From Apteryx mantelli (taxonomy: Eukaryota; Chordata; Aves; Apterygiformes; Apterygidae), in assembly GCF_036417845.1 (NCBI RefSeq), contig NC_089990.1, forward strand, positions 2,864,001 through 2,928,000: DNA of 64,000 nt, read 5' to 3'. The notes beneath the pieces are model-generated. The model did not search any database and was not told where the DNA came from. It saw only the letters and a program-made list of their open reading frames with translations. Positions within the stretch are counted from its first letter, which is position 1, and each line of letters opens with the position of its first letter. This document shows, in pieces, positions 54,201 to 64,000 of this stretch. Made by a program: the position numbers and the translations under genes.

Positions 54201-57200
54201 CTCTCCCTGCCAAAAAAAGCAGGGGAATTTAACAAATCAGCCGAACTGGCCGCTGCATTAGACCTGCTGCTTGCCGGGGTGGGGGCTTCCCGTGCTGACC
54301 GAGATGCATCAGCTTGCTGCTGATTAAGGCAGCAAAACCGCCTGCTGAATCAAACGCCCCGCTGCTGGCATCAACATCGTTACCTGGCAAGTCAAATAAT
54401 TAGCTCTAAAACCCAACTGTTGAGCAAATTTCTCACCTCGCACTTGCATCGTGACCCCAGATGGAGGCGGGCGGCAGCGGCAGGATGCCGGCCCTGCTGG
54501 CTCCCTCTTGGGCGGACGGCACCTACCGGCGCTGGTGTCTCCCCGCTCCTGGCATTGTCCTGCTTTCCGCGTGGCAGTTTTCCCTCTGAGCGTGTGCAGA
54601 GCAAATCCTCGTGCTGGCAGAAGCGAGAGCGAGCGGCCAAATCCTGTAGGCAAAGACAGAATTAACCGTTTCAGTCTCTCGCCCTTACAAACAACGAGTT
54701 CTGCTGTGCAGTCGCCGCAAGGATGGATGTTATATTGCATATATACTACACTGCACCTCGTCCGACCGGCGCGTGGAAACCAGGCCGCGGGTTTTACGTT
54801 CCAAAAGGAATCATACAGGTTTGTAAGAAGCTTTTTCTGGGGGTTAATTCAAATGAGAGGGGAGAAGTCTTAACTCAGCTGTAGCCCAGCAAGTCCAAGA
54901 TTGAAAAAATCCCAGGTTATGAGAGAGAAGAAATCACGGCAAAAAACAGAGAGGGGAAACACCACCAGGCGTTGGAGGTTTAAGCATCCCCCAGGTGAAA
55001 ACTCTGCTCGATTTGCTCTGGGGCCGGCGGAGGCACCACAGGAGCCGGAGGAGCCGAGACCGAGCTGAAGCCGCCTTGCTGACACCCTCAGCAAGATGGA
55101 CCGTTTTTTCCTGCATGTCAAGTGCTCTTCCCTGTCTTTCTTGGTCCTCCCTGCGCATTGTGCAAATATATATTATCCTAACACAAACACAGGCATACTT
55201 ACGCCCACACACCTACACTTCACGCATTAAATATATATAAAATCACTGGTTTTTTCTGCAAAGCGCCTTCGCCTGCGCCACCAACACTTCAAAGGCTTCA
55301 AAGCAGAGACGCCTGCAGCTAGGGCTGAAGCTGCGTGTACAAGTGCTGGTCGCAGTTGACACCGGAGGTTTCAGGATCTTAGGGCATGAAAGATTTTTCA
55401 TGCGTTTTAAATTAATCTAATTGGAAAAAATTTTTTGAAGGAGAAATAGCTCCAGATTCATTTTTGAAGGGTGCTTTTTTTTTTTTTACTTGAAAATACC
55501 AATTTGAGAGTAAACATGCCTTTAAATAGACGTTTGTAAATGAAAACGTACTTGGTGTTTAAAAAGGCACCGCAGAGGCTTCCTCCTTGCAGCCATGTCG
55601 AAGAGGCAGGAGCCTTAGCAGTGATAACGCGGGCGAGAGCGGAGCTGCACACGGGGTCGGGCAGCTCGGGGTGGCGGCAGCGGGAGATGCATGGGTGCCG
55701 CGGGCTGCGCGTGCGGGCACCGATGCCGCCTCTTCATTTGGCCCCGCTCCCCGGAGTGGATGCATGGACTCTGCAGGTAAATATAGACTTTTTTTTTTGT
55801 CTTGCACAAACCAAAAGCCTGAGTCTGCTGTACAGGAGGATTCGTTTTACCTCTCGGCTAGCAGGAGAGAGCTTTGAAGCCCAACGCTATGGACAGCTCA
55901 GCAAGGAAGAGGCAGGGTCTGGGGGCTCTTTCTGCCGCTCGCGTTCGTTATTCCAGGCTGATGGATGCCCGGCGGGGGGGGATGCGGGTGACCTGGATTT
56001 GGAGATCCCTGGGCAGGCAGAAGCCAGGCGCCGGGCAGGACGCGCGGCTGCTCAAGAAGACACCAAGGGCAGCTCCTCTTCCAAGGAACATCCGGGAGGG
56101 GTGGCGGCAACTAGTCTGGGAAAGAAGGACACAAGCTGTGCAAGCTTAAAAGTCATTATTTAGACGAAAATGTAACTGTTGCCGTCATAATAATCATATT
56201 TAAAGAGGTAAGAGAGTGAGGGTGGGAGCTTCCCTGGGCTGCCCCAGTATTGCTTCCTCGCTCCCAGGTTGTATTAAGAGGTGCAAAAGAAAAGAGCGGG
56301 CACCCTGATGGTGGAAAGACTAAGAAGCTAAGAAAAACGATGCCAGCCCCTTTGCCCTGGGGAGCACCGCCAGGCTCCGACCTGCCCCGGCAGCCGCAGC
56401 GGCTCTGCTGCCCCAGGTACCACCAGGCACTTTTGGAAGGGAAGAGCACAGTCCTAGGAAAATGCGGCTGCCGATACCGCTGAGCAATAGCTCCCCAGCA
56501 GCCTGGACGGCAGTGCTGGCTCCCGTGCGCGGGGAGATGCTCGCTGGGGCTGCCGTGCCGGTCTGACACACGGTTCTCGCAGCCTGGCTCCCGTGTCCCC
56601 CTTTCCTGCATCCCCGACCTCCCGCCTGCACCTGCAATGTGGTGTCTACAAGATTCACCCACGTGGGCCTCCCGTGCCGTGAAACAGCAAGGGAACTGTG
56701 GATTTGGGTTTTTTTTTTGTTTACTGTAGTAAAACTGGAAAACTTTATATTTTGGAATGATAGCGTTATCCTTTGCCAATTCTACAAACTCGCAGGAATT
56801 TCTCGTTTGGGGAACCGTTGCAGGGCTGCTGCAAGAAGCTCTCCTGCAAGGCCGGAGGGACGGGACCTGGTGTGGCAGAGCACCACCCCAGAACCACCAT
56901 CGTCTAGAAACTGATTCACCGAAGGCTTGGTGCTTCCATCTCATTAATATGAGAGACGCGCAGATGGGTTTGGTCTCCTAAAATCAAATCCGCCTAAAGA
57001 GTCTCCTCTTGCTCCCTTTGTGTCCTTGGTAAGGTATCAATTTACTCCTAGTTTCTGCTGGCAATAAATCATTGCCTAGGAGCTGTCTAATGCTGGCTTA
57101 TCTGCTTTGGCTGGAGAACAGCTAGCAAGGCATATACAGCCCAGGCGCTACCGATTCCCTTCCCTTTATCACCTCCTGCAGTCTCCGTTTTCATCAGGAA

Positions 57201-57830
57201 AAGAGTAAATGCACACGCAGCTCGTGTGTCTTGCACGCACGGCCCTGGGAGAGGCTAAGGAGAATTTGGCGCCTGCCTTCCCGCGGGGGCAGAGCCAGAG
57301 CCCAGGATCGAGAGCCGAGGCTGCCCGCAGCCGAACCAGGTCTTGCGCCTTTCGTTGCGTGACTGCGGTTCTGACCTAAATTAAATGCAAAAGTAAAACT
57401 CAGGGCAAAAGCTGAATCATGCGTTTCATTTAGCGGTGAAATCCTGAGCAAAGCACTGCAGTGCTACCTGGTGAAGGGTGCAGTGATTTCTAATTATGGA
57501 TTACACAGCTAATCAGTACCAATCAACACTTTATGGTCTTGACTTAATATTTAATATAATGTTAATTATAATTGCTTTTGCCATAAACCGTGTCAAATGC
57601 TAGGCAGGATTTCGCCTCGCGGCATGGGCCGAGCTGTGGCGCGGGCTGCTGCGGGCAGGCTCTGCGCGGCGCCGGACCGGGGGCTGCCGCGAGCTGGAGC
57701 GTCGCACCCCCAAATCCTGCCCCGCAGTGCAAACCCGCCGCCCGCTCCCCCTCCTGCTCGAGTTGGCCCGCAGTTGTGACGCTAATTAAGTGGCGGTGAG
57801 TATCCGCGTTATTAGGATGGAGTTTTTATC
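54200..57830. other. CpG-rich stretch without recognised gene
   Basis: The densest CpG content of the window occurs in patches at 54.45-54.6, 55.0-55.1, 55.6-55.75, 55.9-56.1, 56.35-56.55 and 57.25-57.75 kb. Long open frames (55,540-56,163 plus, 207 codons; 56,156-56,944 minus, 262 codons) are expected in GC-rich DNA and have low-complexity translations with no recognisable domain. A plausible splice donor (CTCTGCAG/GTAAAT at 55,776/55,777) exists. It could be a cluster of CpG islands of a non-coding or unrecognised transcript; no coding claim is made. Confidence 0.45.
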
Positions 57831-60800
57831 ACACGTAAGTACCTTCTGGCTACAAACAAGGGAAGTTCATTTAATTAAAAATAATTTCAGTGTAAGTTAA
57901 TGTGAGCATAGTTCAATGAGTCTGAAATATGTTTAATTTTTTTTTTTTAAGTCTAACAAGAGGCTGCAGGAAAAATCAGAATAATCTGGATGAGCCTTTC
58001 GGGCCATTTCTGTGCATTTAGATCCCCACGTTTGCTTATTCTGATTTCCAAACACATGCCCAGCTCTGGGAATCACATTTAGGAGCTTTGTCCTCCCCGA
58101 AGCTGGAACGTTTTGGTTAATGACAATGTGAAATTTGAAAGCATTTTTTTTTTTTTCTACATTGCTCTTTTTTCATTCTTTTATTATCAGAACTGTTGAC
58201 CTGGAAAGACGCAGAGCTCTGGCCATCCCCAGTGACCATTTACTTTATGATTTTTCAGCATCCCTGAGAGAGGCAGATCAGGATGGGTCTTGCTTCCTCC
58301 AGATGTGTCCAAAATTTTGCAGCAAAGGGCTTAAGCAAAATACATCACTTCCAAAAACCCCTTCTGGCTTTGAACTTTTCACTGCCATTCCGGATAAACC
58401 AGAAAACACTTCTGAACTTCAGGGTCTCTGATTAAACACACAGAATAAGGAAAACTGAGCAGGACATCTTAGAGCTGGCAGTGCTCAGACACAAGGGACA
58501 TCACTGTTTTTAAAAACAGGGTCTATTTTTCTTGCATACTACTTAATCAAGGCAGTTTGTACTTTAAACTCATCCTCTTTTAACATGAAGCTCATCTGAA
58601 ATATAAAACTGAAGGTCTGCAAGAGTGAAATCCCATAACATGATTTAAGAAGGCATTTTGGCTTTCTCAAATGTCGGAGCCATTTAAGCCCTGCTGACAA
58701 ACTGGTGTCTCCAGCCATGGCCTCACTTGGCCAGTTTCAGCAATTTTGGCCTCCTTACAGACAAACCGACCCACCACTCACGTCTTCAGAGCGCTGGGCT
58801 CATTACAAAGAAAACGGATGCCGGCAAGCAAAACTCTCCTATATCATCAGGAATCCCAGCCCGGAGTGCACAAACTGGCTGCAGGGAGATGCAGCGCCGA
58901 GCTCTGCCTCTGAAATATGCTCTCTTCTCTACCGTATCATGGTCAACCTTAAAGTCAAGCACCAGAAGATATATTTGGGGCCTTTAAAAATTTGCCCTGT
59001 TTTGCAGGAGGCTGGCGCTCCCCGGGCTGGCACTGAAAGTCATCGGGGCCTGTGAAATCAGGCTGCTTTATCTGGAGTTGAAGGGGGAACAGGAGGACTC
59101 ATGCCACCTCCCTGCTCCCTGTCACCGCGGTGGGGACGGACGGGCAATGCCGAGCTGGTGCCTGAGGCCAGCTGCCCCAGACAGCGGTCATCTCTGTGGG
59201 TTATAGGAGACTGCTAAATGTGGCAGCAGGAATATGGCCTTATTGCACCCAGGAGCGCAGAGCCACCAAAATCAATAGCAACGTTCTTCATGCCTAAAAT
59301 CAGCCCAGAAGAGGTCCTGCCACATTCAGGTGTGAGCTCCCAGCCAGTGAAGTCGGTTATATTTTGCAACAGCAAAATTTCTGTTGCTTTGGAGATTCAG
59401 ACCTGGAAGGACTTATACAATGTGGTGTGGGAAGGATGGCGGAGCCCCAAAACCATCCCCTTCCCCTCAGGCCCGTGTCAAGCCCTGCTGCAAGTGAGTG
59501 GGGAGAAACCAACATCTCCAGGAGCAGTTCCTACTTGGTGGGACCGAGGGGAGCCCGGGAAGTTTTTCCCTCTGTTGCTATAGGGGAAACATGGCAAGAC
59601 CTGGCCCTGGTCAAATGTTTGTGTCGGACACTGGAGCAGCTGCTGTCCGAGCAGGTGAGTGGCTGCTGCGGAAAAATGACCCTGACCACAGCCCTGCTGG
59701 GGAAGGGGCTCATGTCATCTCAAAATGCAATGGGCTTGCAAGAAGAAAAACCCAAATTTTTACCTGAGGTGAATTTTTTGAGGACTTTTTTGAGGTCCAA
59801 GAAATCACGCCAGTGTGAACCAAGCTGAAGTACGACTCAAGCAGTTTAAAGAAACCTTCACCAAAAGGATCAGAACAGGAGCTTTTCAAACAGAAAATGT
59901 AAGGCTCTTCTGCATTTCATATCCAACCTTTTAGGACCTGTTGCGGTATGACAGCCAGGCAGGATGGCCAGAACCACATCAGTGCACAGGCTACAGGCTC
60001 AGCCACCTCTGAACCGCTGAAATAGTGGTTTATCTGTGACTGCTCAGTCACAACAGTCTATGGAAAAAAATCCAGCCTCAGCCGTGGAGCCAGTCCAGGT
60101 CCTACAAGATTAATTACGCTTTCATCTCAATATGGTAAGATCTGAATGCTTACAGATCGTGTGTGTGAAGTTTAATAAAAATGCTCTAAAAAGATGCAGG
60201 TTTTCGTAGCTGAAAGACTTGTATTGAACTTTTTAGGATATTTGCACTAATGTCCTGTCTAATAATGCTAGAAAGATTAGAGAAAGGACAAGTGTTCAAG
60301 AGATATATAATCTGTATCTCACAGAACACGCATACAACTAAAAGCAGAAATTTTGCCTGCTTCCTGGATCCGTTATAAATGGACACGTTCTCCACAGCCC
60401 TGGTGGCACTTTAAATTCTGCTATAGCTTTCCGCACCCTTCTGCTGCATAAAATCCCTCATGCCTGTTACAGTCTCCTTGAAGCCGATATTTCAATTCAT
60501 TACCAGTGGAGCTGAATGAACAAGCTGAAGTGAATAATTCATCCAATGAATTTCACCTCTTTTTCAGTACACAATTTCCTTTGATGGATTCATTATTCAC
60601 AATTATTTGCTGAATAGCTTTGGTAAATAATTCTCTGGCTGTAGACGGATGTTGAGAATTTTGTTGCAATTATTTAATAGTCAGAATTTAAGCTCTGCTG
60701 GGTAAGTGTGGTCGGTCGCATGAGTCGTGTTGATGTTTTTTCCCTTCTCTTCTCCAAGCAGATGAAGGACACTGGTTAACTCTGGTTCCTGTTGCGACCA

Positions 60801-63800
60801 TTTCATTTATGCAGGTGACACTTTCTAATTTGGGACCACCCAAAATCCTCTTCATAGGCCCGACAGACATGAGGTTTTGGTCTATGTTTTAAAAAGCAAA
60901 ACCCAAAAAGTTTCATGAGACAGTTAATCCTTAGTTGGGCAAATTTATTACATTCTAAATGCTCGGTAGGAATAGCAGGTGTATGGGGCTCATCCAGACA
61001 CTAGATTCATGGCAGAGGGTGGCCCTGGTGACACCTCAGTGCCCGGGGTGTCGGAAGGAAGGTTTTTCACAGCCAAAGGGACTCTTTTCAGCCCAATTCT
61101 GTGGTGAAGTGAGCCGGCTGGGACTGGAGGACGCGGGTTTCTCACTTGCCGCTGTCACAGATGCACTGTGGACTTGGTACAAATCCCCCGTAACTCACTC
61201 TCATACTTTTTCCAGATATAAAGTGAGGATGTTTACCAGCATTTATTTTAAATATTGCGAGCTGCAAGCAAGGAGTGCTTTGTAAGTACTAACCATCATC
61301 GCTGTTTTATCCTTGTCACCTTTCAGACAAAGCTCCCTTGACTTGTTACGAGCAGGGTCAGGCTACGAGCTGGAGGCTGAAATTTCACATTGGTTCATCT
61401 CTAATCTCACAATTCCCACAATTAATCAATCATATATGTTAAAACATTCAGACTTTGCTGTTTTGTTATTTCCCCATATTGTGGTATGTATAGTATCATT
61501 ACATTAAACATCATACATTTTAGATCCAGTGCTCATACATGAAGGCATGAACGAAAAAAAAAAAAAGACAAAAATTGAATTTTAAGTGCTAAAAGGAACC
61601 TGAGGGAGGAAAAAAACTAGACTGAGGCACATTTTGCATGAACAGCCATGGGGAACACTAAGCAAACGCAAACAAAATCTATCTCGTTAGGAAACTAAAC
61701 AGACATTTTGGTAGAAATGAATGTTTAAGGTACCCAGCCACCAATTTTGTTGACAGAAATCCTGTGCATTGAATTCCTAGGCAGTCAAAGAAATGTGTTA
61801 CTGTGCCTGGGCCAACAGGGCTGCGGGACTTTTTCTGCAGAAGCCCGGTACGTGTGATGAGGAGCTCAGGGATGATCTAGACCCTGGCCTGCCGTTTGCC
61901 CCGAACATCAGTTCTGCTATTAAGTCTTACAGATTTCCATGGTGTTCAGTATTGCCAGAATTGTAACTTTGACATTTTAGCAGCAGTCTGAAGCCAGCCT
62001 ACTCCAAAGATGACCTTACTATCATGGCTTGCTGCCCCCGAGCTGCAGAGAGGGGTCTTGGTGATGCCTCCTGCTGCGTACCTGGGCCTCCTGCCTTCTC
62101 GCAGGGATGTGCTTTTTTGCTGGTAGATGCATGCCTATACTTCTCAGGCCCGAATGTTCGGCAATTAATTGCAATTAATAATATAGCAACTTCAGCTTAA
62201 AAAAAAAAAAAAAAAGGTCAGGTTTAATTTGTGCTGATGTGACTGCTTAACTCAAACTGGTAATGAAGGGGAGAAGCCCCTTTGCAGGTGTCTGGGGCAC
62301 GCATCCAGTCCTAGACCTGAGCACCCCCCTGGCTCTGTGCACGCACCAGCCTTCACTACTAACACATACGTGGCCAGTGGCCGCCCTGGCCATGCTTGCA
62401 CAAGGGTGGTGGCACAAGGTGAGCAAGAGCACAAGGAGATTCAGAAGGCAAAAAGGTTTCGGATCTTAACTACTGGGCAGTGATGCTAAACAGCCTGGTG
62501 TCACCTGCCCAGCTCCAGCTCAGCCCAGGAGCAATTTAGTTATTTTCCTGCTCTGCTAGCCAGCGTGACATACAATACCTCACCGGCTTTCATATTGTTT
62601 TTCTCCCTGTGGCATTACAAGATGCTTTGTAGCAAGAGCCAGCTGAAAGCAAGAGGAGGAGGAGGATACGTGTGGCTTAACAGGCAGCAGGTCGAAAGCG
62701 GGTACAAGCACAGGAGCAGCCTTTCTGCTTTGCAAAGGTCAGAGCGATCTCATAATTTCATTTCAGCCCATTCAGGTCTCACTGAACACCTCCTGCCTCC
62801 GTCTCAGGCCTCGGGGGTTACAAACCTGCTCTGATTCACGCAGCAGCTGGGACGGTGCATCTAAAGCCTCCGGTGCTGTGCCTCCCAAATGGCAATGAAG
62901 TCAAGCACCGACCAAACGTAAGCAGCCGCTTTAAAGTATTCATTCATTTTGAATAACCGGTCCAAAAAGACAGCAGTCGAGTGGCTGCACAGGCTGCTCT
63001 GGACCATAAGAGTCCCCTGCCGGGTGGTGGCCACACGGTCAAGACCCTGCCTTGGTGGCCCCCTCTGGCTCTGGCAACTCAGACCCTTTTCTGTTGTTTC
63101 GCTCTCCACACTCCTGATTTGGGAAAACAAAGCTCGAGATCGGAGATGAGGTCCTTATAGCCAAGCCCATTGACTTTCAAATGCAAGCTTGGCTTTTCCC
63201 TATCTAAAGCTATTGAGCCACTCTCCCGTTTACTTTCTCACAGTCCCCATTAACTTAAGTTAATATTACCATAAAGGAAATTAATGCTACCCCCCCCCAC
63301 ATACCAACACCCCCCCCACCAGAGCAACTTAATCTCACACACATGGTTACGCAAAGTAATTACAGCACCATAATACTGCTGGTACTGCTACATCATGGTG
63401 TGAGAGGTAAAGTCTTTTCATCCATTAAAGCGCTTACAACCTCTAGTTACATATGTAGTTACATATGTAGCCCCATCCTCAGAAAAGGTTAATTAAATCT
63501 TGTAATTCTGGCAGGAGCTGCATGCTGTGGAGGTCAGGAAGGAGTTTCTCCCATGTACAGCAGGACACAGTCCCTTAGGCTTTACTTAAAGAAAAGATTA
63601 ACCTCCCGGAAGGACTCAGGAGCTCAACCTCTTGTTTTAAAAGGGGGATTTGTCAAACCTTCACCCTCTGTCCCTCTGCCCATATAGCAGAGACCTAAAT
63701 AACCTGTGGAAGAAGCACCGTTCAAAACCTGGAACCCACGCAGATGACCCCCTGGCATAACACCTACGCAATATATAGTAAAGTGCCCACACTAAGAGTG

Positions 63801-64000
63801 GGATTCTTGCACTCATATGTTTAATAGTCCCTGACACTGCCTAGACAACACAGCAAGAAAGTTTTTTTTCTTCCTGAGATGTGTAAGCTACGAATGGCAG
63901 AATCTGGCCTTACCCGTGTGGGATTTTGAAAAGCAGATGTAGCTGGTCCATCACCTGCCTTTTTACAACAGGGTAGGGAAACGCAGTGGAGAATTTTACC
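57831..64000. other. Gene-poor 3' end of window
   Basis: Mixed composition with AT-rich blocks (57,830-57,960 and 60,480-60,690), an A-run at about 62,199-62,215, C-runs at about 63,290 and 63,311, and a 12-bp tandem duplication at 63,444-63,470. Open frames at 59.2-59.8 kb are unrecognised. No exon with convincing domain content was found. Confidence 0.6.
63444..63470. repeat. 12-bp tandem duplication
   Basis: TAGTTACATATG occurs twice in tandem, followed by TAG. Each unit contains the palindrome ACATATGT, so this is a small slippage product. Confidence 0.85.

Noticed and set aside
55540..56163. 207-codon plus-strand frame in the CpG-rich stretch.
   Set aside because: Compositionally biased translation without domains; kept only as part of the CpG-rich finding.
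56156..56944. Longest single open frame in the window (262 codons, minus strand).
   Set aside because: It lies in GC-rich DNA, overlaps other frames, has no domain, splice pattern or recognisable text, and is rich in G, S, R and P as expected from CpG-rich sequence.
58135..58431. Frame beginning with a phenylalanine-rich, signal-peptide-like stretch.
   Set aside because: The hydrophobic start is simply a poly-T run; the remainder matches nothing.
62195..62216. Poly-A run considered as the tail of a processed pseudogene.
   Set aside because: No coding remnant or target-site duplication was recognised upstream.
63520..63600. Phrase GAGGTCAGGAAGGAGTTTCT considered as a transposon fragment.
   Set aside because: It is reminiscent of repeats seen in bird genomes but too short to assign.

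Overview
The window is vertebrate nuclear DNA, most likely from a bird or a close sauropsid relative. Genes are split into short exons with GT-AG introns, most of the sequence is non-coding, and interspersed repeats are sparse. The recognisable repeats are decayed CR1 LINE fragments (27.26-27.44 kb, 17.29-17.55 kb, and a dead reverse transcriptase piece at 38.6-38.9 kb on the minus strand). No ERV, rRNA, tRNA, CRISPR or bacterial-type operon was seen.

Two protein-coding genes can be reconstructed, both on the plus strand. (1) From 1,251 to 16,999: the last seven coding exons of a plasma-membrane Na+/H+ exchanger of the SLC9A2/SLC9A4 (NHE2/NHE4) group. All seven exons join in frame and give 258 residues, almost all of the cytoplasmic regulatory tail; the transporter domain lies upstream of the window. 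(2) From 30,016 to 47,319: a complete five-exon gene of the TMEM182 (claudin/PMP22-like) family, 245 residues with four membrane segments. In human chromosome 2q12 the order is SLC9A4-SLC9A2-MFSD9-TMEM182, so this pair fits that block. However, no MFSD9 was recognised in the 13 kb between the two genes, and both proteins look rather diverged. That leaves open whether this is the orthologous locus with MFSD9 gone or a second, paralogous copy of the block.

Layout: 1-1,250 exchanger intron; 1,251-16,999 exchanger tail exons; 17,000-19,100 probable 3' UTR and flank with an old CR1; 19.1-29.9 kb intergenic, with several unexplained exon-like segments and an AT-rich block rich in POU/homeodomain-like motifs; 30,016-47,319 TMEM182 gene, whose introns carry AT-rich enhancer-like blocks and an unusual degenerate tandem array (about 70-bp period, 42.27-42.76 kb) repeating a CAATTAGC-like core; 47.3-54.2 kb AT-rich 3' flank and gene-poor sequence; 54.2-57.8 kb a conspicuously CpG-rich stretch without a recognised gene; 57.8-64 kb gene-poor sequence with further AT-rich blocks. 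In human the DNA beyond TMEM182 is a gene desert leading to POU3F3, and the final 16 kb here looks similar.

The two genes are not known to act in one pathway: one regulates epithelial pH/Na+ exchange, the other is a muscle/adipose membrane protein. Family assignments rest on reading the translations and on recalled family sequences, not on a database search.
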